Notes under the pieces: generated by a model | Told to the model about the DNA's origin: nothing | Database searches by the model: none | Seen by the model: the letters and a program-made list of their open reading frames with translations, nothing else | Assembly: GCA_051819765.1 (NCBI GenBank) | Contig: JBNJGT010000009.1 | Coordinates: 1-38,218 of the forward strand | Source: JBNJGT01 sp051819765 | Lineage (GTDB): Archaea; Nanobdellota; Nanobdellia; Woesearchaeales; JACJVW01 | Length of the DNA: 38,218 bases | Reading direction: 5' to 3' | Made by a program: the position numbers and the translations under genes | Part shown: piece after piece, positions 14,921 to 22,451 of the stretch | How positions within the stretch are numbered: position 1 is the stretch's first letter | How the letters are laid out: each line of letters opens with the position of its first letter

Positions 14921-14955
14921 TCATATTTTTATAGAAGCGTATCGTAGGGAGATAA

Positions 14956-15939
14956 ATGAATGTAAAAAGAATGGGTGTCCTCTTGTGGGTAAGTCTTGGA
15001 CTAGTCATCCTTCTCTCGATCATCATACAGACCGGAATACAGACAATCCTTGATGCCTTCTTCAAGGCACACTGGATCTGGTTGATTCCCTATCTGGGTG
15101 CTTCGATTCTCATTATCTTCTGCCTTGTGTTGAGATGGTACCTGATTCTCTTCTCCCTGGGACATTCCATCAGGTTTATGACCCTGCTCTTGATCTACAC
15201 CAGCGGATTCTCAATAGGATTCCTCTCCCCTGTACCAATAACTGGCGGAGAAGGAGCCAAAGCATTCCTCCTCAACAAGAACAACATCCGCTACAAGGAA
15301 GGACTCTCATCGGTTCTTATAGACAAATCAATTGAAGCCACCATGAATGTATTTTTCTCCTTCATAGGCCTTATTTTTCTCTTCCTCCATTTCGCGTTAC
15401 CCCAAAACACAATCCTCTCAATCACAGTAGGCACAGTAATAAGCATCGCCTTAATGTCTTTCTTTTACTACCGGAATCTCACAGACAAGCCGATTCTTGT
15501 TCCTGCCTTCAGAGCACTTCGATACATAAACTCAAAGTTTGTATACAAGCACGAGTACAGTGTACAAGAAGTTGAAAAACGCATATCATTTTTTTTCAGG
15601 AAAAACAAGCTGATATTTACCCTGGCGCTCATCCTTTCATTCACCGCCTGGATTTTCATGTTCATCGAATACAAACTGCTCCTCCTAACATTCGGATATG
15701 ACGCATCCATCAGCATACTCTTCATAGTCATCGCAGTTGTTGCCATAGCATACATAATCCCCATTCCTGCTGCCCTTGGTGCTCTCGAAGGAGGCCAGGT
15801 GACTGTCACCAGACTGACCCGCATGGACAGTGCTGATGCAGTAGCATTCAGTACCATCCTTCGATCCAGGGACCTCCTCATAACATTCACAGGGTTACTA
15901 TACCTTTTTAATTACGGCCTGAATTTCATGAAAAAATGA
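14956..15939 (+). CDS. LPG_synthase_TM / UPF0104 family polytopic membrane protein
   Basis: This 327-residue protein has about eight membrane segments. The conserved loop SPVPITGGEGAKAFLL and the late IPIPAALGALEGGQVTVTRL are characteristic of the flippase-like transmembrane domain shared by MprF and UPF0104/AglD-type proteins. In archaea, members are linked to lipid-linked glycan or envelope processes. GGGAG upstream of ATG 14956 is a possible ribosome-binding site. The gene starts 35 nt after tRNA-Arg(CCT) and overlaps the next gene by 4 nt (ATGA), so it is translationally coupled to the glycosidase-like protein. Confidence 0.85.
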   Translation: MNVKRMGVLLWVSLGLVILLSIIIQTGIQTILDAFFKAHWIWLIPYLGASILIIFCLVLRWYLILFSLGHSIRFMTLLLIYTSGFSIGFLSPVPITGGEGAKAFLLNKNNIRYKEGLSSVLIDKSIEATMNVFFSFIGLIFLFLHFALPQNTILSITVGTVISIALMSFFYYRNLTDKPILVPAFRALRYINSKFVYKHEYSVQEVEKRISFFFRKNKLIFTLALILSFTAWIFMFIEYKLLLLTFGYDASISILFIVIAVVAIAYIIPIPAALGALEGGQVTVTRLTRMDSADAVAFSTILRSRDLLITFTGLLYLFNYGLNFMKK

Positions 15940-17027
15940 GAGAAAAACTGACAATCGCAAGAGAAGGAGCCCGCATGCTCAAAAGAAACCTACAGGTACG
16001 AAAGCATGGCTTCAGACAATACACTGGATCACCCACAGAAATCTGCCATAGCATAATAAGAGAATGCTATAACGACAAATACTTCCAGGTAAGTAACGGT
16101 CATTTCAAAAGTTTTTATATCCGGGACTTTTCGTGGTGCATCCGCCCTCTTCTAAAGCTAGGCTATGACACACAAGTCCACAACACCCTCGACTACTGCC
16201 TAAAGACATACAGAGAGCATGACCGCGTTAGCGTCGCAATTGCAAACGACCGCCCCTTTGATTTCCCCACATTTGCAGTAGACTCACTCCCAAGCCTCAT
16301 CCATTGCCTAAAGATTGCGGGTGCCCACTCCCTAATAGCAAGACACAAGGATTTCTTAATCAAGCAGATCACAGACTTCTATCAAAAAGTCATTGATAAA
16401 TCCAACGGCATGGTGAAAAGACACAAACATTTCTCATCCATAAAGGATCACTACATCCGAAACAGCTGCTGCTATGACAACACCATGGTTGCGATGCTAT
16501 CCCAAGATCTAACCCAGCTTGGACTCTACAACCCCATGCGTGAGTTCAAATACGAGAAACTCTTGGTATTCACCTTTTGGAATGGTGACTATTTCATTGA
16601 CGAAGAAGGGCACGACATCATCTCAGGCGACGCAAACATCTTCCCATTCTGGTCAGGAGTAATATCTGACAAGAACAAGCGTAAATCAGCTATACAGAGC
16701 CTGCAAGCCGAAGGCCTTGAATCACCTTATCCCCTCGCCTACATGAAAAGACAGAAAGGGAAAAAGATTGGAGCAAGCATCTTTGCGCCCGGCTACGAAG
16801 ACAACAGCCTGTGGTTCCACATCGGCTCACTTTTCCTTGAGGAGATCACCAAAATTTCTAAAAAAGCGGCAAAACCATACATGGACGCAGTCACCAGCTT
16901 GATTGACCATCACAAAAACTTTTTGGAGGTCTTGGACAAAAGGGGAACTCCATACAAGAGCACCTTTTACACCACTGATGAATCCATGTTGTGGTCAAGC
17001 ATATATCTTAGTCTCTGTGAAAAGTAA
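15936..17027 (+). CDS. Six-hairpin glycosidase-like (amylo-1,6-glucosidase/GH15-like) protein
   Basis: This 363-residue soluble protein has the look of the alpha/alpha six-hairpin toroid: SFYIRDFSWCIRPLLKLGYD (a D-x-x-W-x-x-x-x-x-x-x-x-G-x helix hairpin), FDFPTFAVDSLPSLI, ANIFPFWSGVI and GYEDNSLWFHIGSLFLEEI. Acidic residues in these loops (R-D-F, Y-E-D-N) could be catalytic, but I cannot assign general acid and base. No signal peptide is present, so it should act in the cytoplasm on glycogen-like or lipid-linked sugar (inference). It is coupled to the membrane protein upstream by a 4-nt overlap and converges with the minus-strand envelope operon, overlapping it by 20 bp. Confidence 0.6.
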   Translation: MREKLTIAREGARMLKRNLQVRKHGFRQYTGSPTEICHSIIRECYNDKYFQVSNGHFKSFYIRDFSWCIRPLLKLGYDTQVHNTLDYCLKTYREHDRVSVAIANDRPFDFPTFAVDSLPSLIHCLKIAGAHSLIARHKDFLIKQITDFYQKVIDKSNGMVKRHKHFSSIKDHYIRNSCCYDNTMVAMLSQDLTQLGLYNPMREFKYEKLLVFTFWNGDYFIDEEGHDIISGDANIFPFWSGVISDKNKRKSAIQSLQAEGLESPYPLAYMKRQKGKKIGASIFAPGYEDNSLWFHIGSLFLEEITKISKKAAKPYMDAVTSLIDHHKNFLEVLDKRGTPYKSTFYTTDESMLWSSIYLSLCEK

Positions 17028-17421
17028 CATACAACGTACCAGTATAATTGCCAAAGGATGCTGTTTTTGGAACCTGCGCAAAGACCCGCAATTTCTTCGA
17101 TCCATTAGGTTGCAAAGCAAACCCATTATCAGAGATGCGTATCCATCCTGATACATCACCTTTAACAGAGAAATCCACGACAACCGGATAATCCTTCGGA
17201 TTGGTGACATTCACGTACCGCTTACCATGGCTACCAGGGGAGATGGTCCCAAACCACAATCGATCCGTATCGGTATTCATGCCCAAATAGTCATCAACGC
17301 GTATATGAATATCCAGGGTCTGCACATCTGCCTGGTAAAGATACGTATACCCAAAATAAGTTGCAAGGATCACAAGGACTGCCACACCCAACAATAGTCC
17401 AAACAAAGCAGAAGGCTTCAT
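17008..17421 (-). CDS. Membrane-anchored beta-sandwich protein (envelope operon gene 4)
   Basis: This 137-residue protein has an N-terminal membrane anchor (LFGLLLGVAVLVILATYFGY, residues ~6-25) and an extracellular domain of about 110 residues. That domain's RYVNVTNPKDYPVVVDFSV and LRVFAQVPKTASFGNYTGTL are typical of archaeal Ig-like domains that follow membrane anchors (COG1470-like). It has N-x-T sequons. It is the last gene of the four-gene operon and starts 1 nt after the previous stop. Function unknown beyond an envelope location. Confidence 0.65.
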   Translation of the reverse strand: MKPSALFGLLLGVAVLVILATYFGYTYLYQADVQTLDIHIRVDDYLGMNTDTDRLWFGTISPGSHGKRYVNVTNPKDYPVVVDFSVKGDVSGWIRISDNGFALQPNGSKKLRVFAQVPKTASFGNYTGTLYVTFHRD

Positions 17422-17422
17422 G

Positions 17423-18526
17423 TTATCTATGCCTCATGAACCAGAACACATTAAAACCTACCAATCCGACAAGCGCAACAGCCAGCACCACTAGGATAGT
17501 GCCAGTCGTAAAGAAGGGCTGTTCTTCAGCCGGTGGTGCCTCTATTGAAATCGAATCAGTGATAGTCTTTTTTTCTCCCCCAAAATGCAGGACGATTTTA
17601 AGTTCATGCACACCAGGCTCTATGCCAGTCGTATCAATGTAATCAGAGATGACAATCTCATCCCAGGCATTCAGCCCATAGGTCGCTGTCTTGAGCATCC
17701 GGCGACCATCAATCAAGACAAACGCGAATACATCATCAAGCTTATCATTCCACCCACTTCGCACACCAATATCAAAGGTGCTTATCTGCCCAGCAGGGAC
17801 AGAAGTAGTATAATTTAAGATATCAACTTCCAAAGAACCGATTCGAAAAGAATCAGAAAGATGCGTCGTATTGCCATCCCAATTGATGGTTGCACTCGCA
17901 TTATAGGTACCTGGCACCCATCCAGCTGTTTCAAATGACCCAGTGAGAGTAACGCTCTCACCGCTTGGAAGCGAGGTAGGTTCAATAACGACTGTATCAA
18001 GCACACTCTCATCACCTAGTATCTTAACATCCGCACTCACGGAATCGATACGTTGATGGGTCCAACTATCCACAGTAACTTCCACAGTTCCTGTTTCATT
18101 GATGTTAATATTTCGGACATGGAATCTAGACTGGATGACCTTTTCATCAAAATAGACATGGATAGGCACCAGTTTCTGGACAATTGCTGTGCCTCCTACC
18201 ACAGAATTCCCATCAGAGACTCCCGTCGCCCGCACAAGAAGGGACTGCAGACCCCCTGCATCAACGGTGGCGTTTTCAGGAAAATGAATGACCAAAGAGA
18301 AACTACGATCCTCTACTGGCGTCAGATGGGCATATTGACGCATATCTACATCACTATCATACCCCTTATCAAGAGACAGGGAAACCTCATCATCCCCTAC
18401 AATCTGATAATCGATAGTATAAGTAGCTCCAGGGGTGAAGAGGATTGGCTCATCAAGAGGCTGGCTTGAAAGACCAACACCCAGAACACACGGAATCAAA
18501 AGAAGAAAAAAGATTGGTCGAATCAT
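17423..18526 (-). CDS. Secreted, C-terminally anchored Ig-like surface protein (envelope operon gene 3)
   Basis: This 367-residue protein has a signal peptide (MIRPIFFLLLIPCVLGVG). About three beta-sandwich repeats follow, with N-x-S/T sequons and phrases such as GTVEVTVDSWTHQRIDSVSA and ISTFDIGVRSGWNDKLDDVF. A C-terminal transmembrane helix (~FTTGTILVVLAVALVGLVGF) ends in a basic tail RHR. This topology is normal for archaeal type I surface proteins. It may be a scaffold for the other products of the operon. No enzymatic motif seen. Confidence 0.75.
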   Translation of the reverse strand: MIRPIFFLLLIPCVLGVGLSSQPLDEPILFTPGATYTIDYQIVGDDEVSLSLDKGYDSDVDMRQYAHLTPVEDRSFSLVIHFPENATVDAGGLQSLLVRATGVSDGNSVVGGTAIVQKLVPIHVYFDEKVIQSRFHVRNININETGTVEVTVDSWTHQRIDSVSADVKILGDESVLDTVVIEPTSLPSGESVTLTGSFETAGWVPGTYNASATINWDGNTTHLSDSFRIGSLEVDILNYTTSVPAGQISTFDIGVRSGWNDKLDDVFAFVLIDGRRMLKTATYGLNAWDEIVISDYIDTTGIEPGVHELKIVLHFGGEKKTITDSISIEAPPAEEQPFFTTGTILVVLAVALVGLVGFNVFWFMRHR

Positions 18527-18528
18527 GG

Positions 18529-19239
18529 CTACTGGTTTTGACCAATGATGTAAATCGTTGCTGTATTAGCAAGTTTAGGCGCATCCCACGGGACCTGGAC
18601 TCTGATCTCAAGCTCGACCTCATCCTGGGAAGAGCTATAAGTAAAGTCATAGTCAGTAGATAAGGGCCCACAAAGGTTCAATGGGGTGCCCTGTGTGAGG
18701 TTTTGCCATCCAGCCAGAAAACCGCTATTGCACGAATCACTCGTATCATCTGCTCCAGGATGATCTGAATTGAAGCCCGGAACTGCCCGGAACTGGAATG
18801 ACGCATTCTCATTCGATCCAAACATGGCGCTTGCATTTTCACTACAGTTAATCATTAGACTTACATTATTATTTCCATCATTTCGAAGCAATAGCCCATC
18901 TTGATAATTGGCAGTATCATTCCAGAGTGACTCGCCACCTTCTCCAGCCCCTTCACAACAGCTTACATTACGGGTCCCATTGCTGATCATCTCGCAATAA
19001 TCACAGCCATCTGCAACAAATCCGGAACCGAAATCCACTGCACTATCAACAAAACTGATTTCCGTAATGTCTGACACTTTGACACTTGCCTGTCCGGACG
19101 CATTCGAACCAGCCCATCCGGAAACTCCAACAAGACCAGGTTCTGATAGTTTATTTAACGTAATAAGGGTACCGCCGAGTGATACAACGATTGCAGCCAT
19201 CAAGAGGACCGCTATTGTCTTATTTGATATCTCTTCCAT
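18529..19239 (-). CDS. Pilin-like N-terminus, Cys-rich secreted protein (envelope operon gene 2)
   Basis: The start is ATG 19239 (236 residues, MEEISNKTIAVLLMAAIVVS) because GAGGTG lies 5-6 nt upstream; a GTG at 19245 falls within that element. The first ~30 residues form a short polar head and a hydrophobic helix like pilin or archaellin N-termini, though no canonical class III cleavage site is certain. The ectodomain is rich in Asn/Ser/Gly, has several sequons and clustered Cys (DGCDYCEMI, VSCCEG), suggesting disulfides or metal. Gene 1 of the operon shares the same N-terminal design (ISKKTILVFLVL). Possibly the subunits of a surface filament (inference). Confidence 0.65.
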   Translation of the reverse strand: MEEISNKTIAVLLMAAIVVSLGGTLITLNKLSEPGLVGVSGWAGSNASGQASVKVSDITEISFVDSAVDFGSGFVADGCDYCEMISNGTRNVSCCEGAGEGGESLWNDTANYQDGLLLRNDGNNNVSLMINCSENASAMFGSNENASFQFRAVPGFNSDHPGADDTSDSCNSGFLAGWQNLTQGTPLNLCGPLSTDYDFTYSSSQDEVELEIRVQVPWDAPKLANTATIYIIGQNQ

Positions 19240-19248
19240 AATCACACC

Positions 19249-19464
19249 TCATTTGACTGTTAGACTTACCACAGCTTCTTTCTTATCCACCGGCGGTTCC
19301 TTAACGGTTAAGGTAACCTCACCAGTTGCCTCTTTTTCAGGTTCCTGAACCGGAACCTTGGAATCAGGTACACTCTCAACAAGAGTCCATGTGCTCAAAA
19401 GTGAAACAAATATTGTCAGCACAAGAAACACAAGTATTGTTTTTTTTGATATATCTTCTGACAT
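19249..19464 (-). CDS. Small pilin-like membrane protein (envelope operon gene 1)
   Basis: This 71-residue protein has the head MSEDISKKTILVFLVLTIFV, a hydrophobic helix (9-~30), and a short Pro/Glu/Lys/Val tail with two VTLTVKEP/VVSLTVK-like strands. The N-terminal head and helix parallel gene 2 (E-E-I-S-N-K-T-I-A-V-L-L). It starts ~28 nt from a TATA box. Its stop overlaps the ribosome-binding site of gene 2. Function unknown; a minor pilin or assembly partner is possible. Confidence 0.6.
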   Translation of the reverse strand: MSEDISKKTILVFLVLTIFVSLLSTWTLVESVPDSKVPVQEPEKEATGEVTLTVKEPPVDKKEAVVSLTVK

Positions 19465-19487
19465 TGAGTTCTTCTCTGGGGGGGCTA

Positions 19488-19496
19488 CTATTTAAA
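19488..19496 (-). promoter_or_regulatory. TATA box of the envelope operon
   Basis: On the minus strand TTTAAATAG is centred ~28 nt before ATG 19464. Confidence 0.6.
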
Positions 19497-19550
19497 GATT
19501 TCTATTTGAAAAGCCTGAATTGTCAACCCCACATCATTCCATAAACAGCA

Positions 19551-20030
19551 CTACTTGAGCAAGAACTCACAATATTCATCCCCTTTGAGGACACATTTAT
19601 TGACAGAGGCATCCACAGAGTCTTGGAAAAGCCCAGAGAAAAAACCTGAAAGGACACCACACATGATTGAGCACGTTGCGTTTGATTTTAGAGGAGGCAA
19701 TGGCGAATCATGAATCCTCACTATCGCATGCCTGGCTTCAACATCCAGGTCCACAAGCTCAAGCTTCCCTAACCCATAAACCTCAAACAGCTGGGGAAGG
19801 ATTTCTGAAAGTTCAGGAAACCGCATACGCAGCTGATGCACACTTCGTTGGACAGATCGCTCAACATGCTCTTTCAATCTGCCATAAAGCATCTCCGGAT
19901 CAGAAGCCTCCAGAGCAAGCAAGAATTCCAGTGGCAGAGGTGAATAAGCTCCACCAAGGAGCTCAAAAGTTCCGTCCCCATAAAAGAATTGACGGGTAAA
20001 CAAGAGTTTCTTGAAAAAAGTGCCAAGCAT
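19551..20030 (-). CDS. V4R (4-vinyl reductase) domain protein
   Basis: I start this at ATG 20030 (MLGTFFKKLLFTRQFF, 160 residues), 27 nt from a TATA-like TTTTTAATTT; a longer frame to 20234 would run through that promoter and the divergent one. The C-terminal half, CSIMCGVLSGFFSGLFQDS and then VNKCVLKGDEYCEFLL, is the V4R signature (C-x-x-x-x-G-x-L-x-G ... C-x-x-x-G-D-x-x-C-x-F). V4R is a small-molecule or hydrocarbon-sensing domain common in archaea, often tied to transcription control. The divergent winged-helix gene next door fits a sensor-regulator pairing (inference). Confidence 0.85.
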   Translation of the reverse strand: MLGTFFKKLLFTRQFFYGDGTFELLGGAYSPLPLEFLLALEASDPEMLYGRLKEHVERSVQRSVHQLRMRFPELSEILPQLFEVYGLGKLELVDLDVEARHAIVRIHDSPLPPLKSNATCSIMCGVLSGFFSGLFQDSVDASVNKCVLKGDEYCEFLLK

Positions 20031-20052
20031 TATCGTATCTTGACACCTGACC

Positions 20053-20062
20053 TTTTTAATTT
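20053..20062 (-). promoter_or_regulatory. TATA-like element for the V4R gene
   Basis: On the minus strand AAATTAAAAA is centred ~27 nt before ATG 20030. Confidence 0.5.
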
Positions 20063-20114
20063 TTCCCCTTACGAGAAAAAACAATCGGGGTTTTTTTGCG
20101 ATATAATGCAAAAG

Positions 20115-20124
20115 TATAAATATA
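20115..20124 (+). promoter_or_regulatory. TATA box for the winged-helix gene
   Basis: TATAAATATA is centred ~25 nt before ATG 20145 and decides that start over the upstream in-frame codon at 19989. Confidence 0.65.
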
Positions 20125-20144
20125 AGCACCACCGAAAAGAACCA

Positions 20145-20402
20145 ATGGAGTACAAGGGAAAACGCCTCACGAACAAGGTGCTGAAGATCATAATCAAACA
20201 GTGGCCAATCCACCCTTCGGGGATCTGTCGCCACCTTGATCTTGAGACCTCGTCCTCCAACATATCAAAAATCAAGTACCACTACAAGATTCTTGAACAA
20301 AAAGGATTTATCCATACCAAACAAATCGACCGCGCTTTGGTGGGTTGGCCTGCAGAGATTGACAAACTACGCATGGTGCATGAGATGATGCAAGGAATCT
20401 AG
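20145..20402 (+). CDS. Small winged helix-turn-helix DNA-binding protein
   Basis: This 85-residue protein starts at the ATG placed by the TATA box. The sequence VLKIIIKQWPIHPSGICRHL, then SSSNISKIKYHYKILEQKGF and IHTKQIDR, has the helix-turn-helix plus wing pattern of ArsR/MarR-like archaeal regulators. No metal- or ligand-binding residues are evident, so signal input may come from the divergent V4R protein. The 3' end overlaps rel by 4 bp (convergent). Confidence 0.7.
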   Translation: MEYKGKRLTNKVLKIIIKQWPIHPSGICRHLDLETSSSNISKIKYHYKILEQKGFIHTKQIDRALVGWPAEIDKLRMVHEMMQGI

Positions 20403-22294
20403 ATAACCACCACATTGATAATTTCCTCTTTATCCCGCAATTCACAAATGACCTGCTCAAGCCGTTCCGTATCCGGCTCTTCAATCTCCAGCACAAGGTT
20501 GAACATGTTCTCTTTACCCTGCCGCGTATTCACACTTTTCAACTGCAGCTTATTCTTCACAAAACAGTTGAGAACCTCTGTCAACACAGCCTGATTGTCC
20601 TGAAGCGTGATTTTTACAGTCACCGTTTCTTTGAGACCACCAGTCCACCGAACCGGTACCTGCTTTGCAGAATCCAATGCATGAATATTTGGGCAATCCT
20701 TCTTGTGGACAGTGATCCGCTTGTCTTTGGTATAGAAGGCAACAATCTCATCGCCTGGATAAGGCTCACAGCATTTGGACAGTTTTACTGCCTGACGCTT
20801 ACCTTCAACATCTATGAATGAGGCCAGATTACGGTGCTCCTCATGTGCCTTTTGCTTAGTATCATGTTCCACAGAGATATTGAGAGTATGTTTAATTTTT
20901 GCCCGTGCACGGGGACTTGCGACGAAATTGAGCCATTGTCGAGAGGGTTTTGCATTTCTTGCGGTTATTATCTCCACAATATCCCCCGGCCGAAGCTTAT
21001 GATTCAGCGGTACAACCTTGCCGTTGACGAGTGCTTTTGAGGTATGCTCACCAATACTTGTATGGACACCAAAGGCGAAATCCACAGGAGTACCCCCCTC
21101 AGGAAGCCTGATAGGATCACCCTTCGGGGTAAAGGCCACAATCTCATTATCAAACAGGTCAAGCTTCAAGGTTTCAATGAAATCCTGCCCGTTCACTGAA
21201 CTGTGCTTCCATTCCAAGAGTTGCTTTAGCCATGAGATCTTTCGGTCAAACCATTTATCCCGGTCAGTCCCTTTATAGCGCCAGTGCGCTGCCACACCAT
21301 GTTCAGCAACATTGTTGGCATCATCCGTCCGGATCTGGACTTCCAGGAGCCGTCCTTCAGTGACCTGGACAACAGTATGCAGGCTCTGGTACCCATTGAG
21401 TTTTGGGTTTGCGATATAGTCTTTAAAACGACGGGGGACCGGCACCCAGAGTTCATGCAAAACCCCCAATGCAGTATAGCAATCAGGGATTGATTTTGTG
21501 ATGACCCGCACTGCGATCAGATCATAGATCTCATCCAGATCAAGATTCTTCTTGATCATTTTTTTATAGATACTATAGAAATACTTGGCCCGCCCATAGA
21601 CCTCAGCCTCAACCCCCCGCAACTTAAGCTCCTCACGCAGGTTCTTGATTATCTTCTGGGTTGCCTTTTCTCGCTCGTGCCGCTTTTCAGCGATCTTGGT
21701 CTTGAGGAAATTGTAGACCTCTGGCTTCATGTACCGCAATGAGAGGTCCTCAAGCTCTCCCTTGATGAACCAGATACCCAGCTTATGGGCGATGGGAGCA
21801 TAGATATCAAGCGTTTCCTCCGCAATCCTCTTCTGTTTTTCTGGCACAAAGGTCTGAAGGGTTCGCATGTTATGCAACCGATCACATAGTTTGATGAGCA
21901 TGATCCGGATATCCTTGGTAGTTGCAAGCAGTATTTTCCTGATATTCTCCGCCTTGTACTCCTCCCGTGTTTCATATTTTCGCTTGTCCAGATTCGTCAG
22001 GCCTTCAACAATCTGTGCCACTTCCTCACCAAACTCCCGCTTGATATCTGCCTGCTTATATGAGGTTTCCTCGACCACATCATGAAGCAAGGCAGCAGAT
22101 ATTGTCGCAGACCCAACCTTCAGCTGCGTAAGAATGAGGGCCACACCCAAAGGATGCTCAAAATAGGGCTCACCCGATTCACGCACCTGCCCCTCGTGGG
22201 CCTTCTGAGCGAAGTTGAAGGCTTTGGTGATTAGTTCGACATCTGCATTGGGGTTATACAAAGTGATTTTCCTGACCAGATCCCGGGCCTTCAT
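20399..22294 (-). CDS. rel: Bifunctional RelA/SpoT homologue, (p)ppGpp synthetase/hydrolase
   Basis: I start this at ATG 22294 (631 residues, MKARDLVRK); the frame opens with TTG 22300, but TTATTAAA lies ~26 nt before 22294. Domain order: HD hydrolase (HPLGVALIL, AALLHDVVEET, KLCDRLHNMRTL); synthetase (GRAKYFYSIYKKM, YDLIAVRVI, RFKDYIANPKLNGYQSLHTV, AEHGVAAHWRYK); TGS (FTPKGDPIRLP); a Cys-containing CC domain (KLSKCCEPYPGDEI, HKKDCPNI); and a C-terminal ACT domain. RFKD is the RxKD form seen in bifunctional Rel/SpoT rather than the ExDD of RelA. It makes pppGpp/ppGpp from ATP plus GTP/GDP and hydrolyses it. Such full-length enzymes are widespread in bacteria and rare in archaea. Confidence 0.95.
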   Translation of the reverse strand: MKARDLVRKITLYNPNADVELITKAFNFAQKAHEGQVRESGEPYFEHPLGVALILTQLKVGSATISAALLHDVVEETSYKQADIKREFGEEVAQIVEGLTNLDKRKYETREEYKAENIRKILLATTKDIRIMLIKLCDRLHNMRTLQTFVPEKQKRIAEETLDIYAPIAHKLGIWFIKGELEDLSLRYMKPEVYNFLKTKIAEKRHEREKATQKIIKNLREELKLRGVEAEVYGRAKYFYSIYKKMIKKNLDLDEIYDLIAVRVITKSIPDCYTALGVLHELWVPVPRRFKDYIANPKLNGYQSLHTVVQVTEGRLLEVQIRTDDANNVAEHGVAAHWRYKGTDRDKWFDRKISWLKQLLEWKHSSVNGQDFIETLKLDLFDNEIVAFTPKGDPIRLPEGGTPVDFAFGVHTSIGEHTSKALVNGKVVPLNHKLRPGDIVEIITARNAKPSRQWLNFVASPRARAKIKHTLNISVEHDTKQKAHEEHRNLASFIDVEGKRQAVKLSKCCEPYPGDEIVAFYTKDKRITVHKKDCPNIHALDSAKQVPVRWTGGLKETVTVKITLQDNQAVLTEVLNCFVKNKLQLKSVNTRQGKENMFNLVLEIEEPDTERLEQVICELRDKEEIINVVVI

Positions 22295-22316
22295 CCCCAA
22301 AAAAAATCAAAGTAGG

Positions 22317-22324
22317 TTATTAAA
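22317..22324 (-). promoter_or_regulatory. TATA-like box for rel
   Basis: On the minus strand TTTAATAA is centred ~26 nt before ATG 22294. Confidence 0.5.
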
Positions 22325-22339
22325 CTTTGTGCCAAAATA

Positions 22340-22347
22340 TTTATAAA
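22340..22347 (+). promoter_or_regulatory. TATA box for tRNA-Arg(TCT) and the downstream dys operon
   Basis: TTTATAAA is centred ~28 nt before tRNA base 1 (22372). No separate promoter fits between the tRNA and ATG 22452. Confidence 0.65.
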
Positions 22348-22371
22348 CAGTTCAGAACCACTCCCCCTGAT

Positions 22372-22446
22372 GGGCCTGTAGCATAGCCTGGATAATGCGA
22401 CGGCCTTCTAAGCCGTAGATCGAGGGTTCGAATCCCTTCAGGCCCG
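22372..22446 (+). tRNA. tRNA-Arg (anticodon TCT)
   Basis: The acceptor GGGCCTG/CAGGCCC has discriminator G 22446 and no encoded CCA. The anticodon stem ACGGC/GCCGT holds loop CTTCTAA, anticodon TCT (reads AGA, and AGG by wobble). The T arm is perfect (GAGGG-TTCGAAT-CCCTT with one G-T). No intron. It shares its D arm and overall design with tRNA-Arg(CCT) at 14846. Only 5 nt separate its 3' end from the next start codon. Confidence 0.96.
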
Positions 22447-22451
22447 TTACC

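Noticed and set aside
14846..22446. Intron-containing tRNA genes
   Set aside because: Both tRNA-Arg genes fold with normal seven-base anticodon loops and have no insertion.
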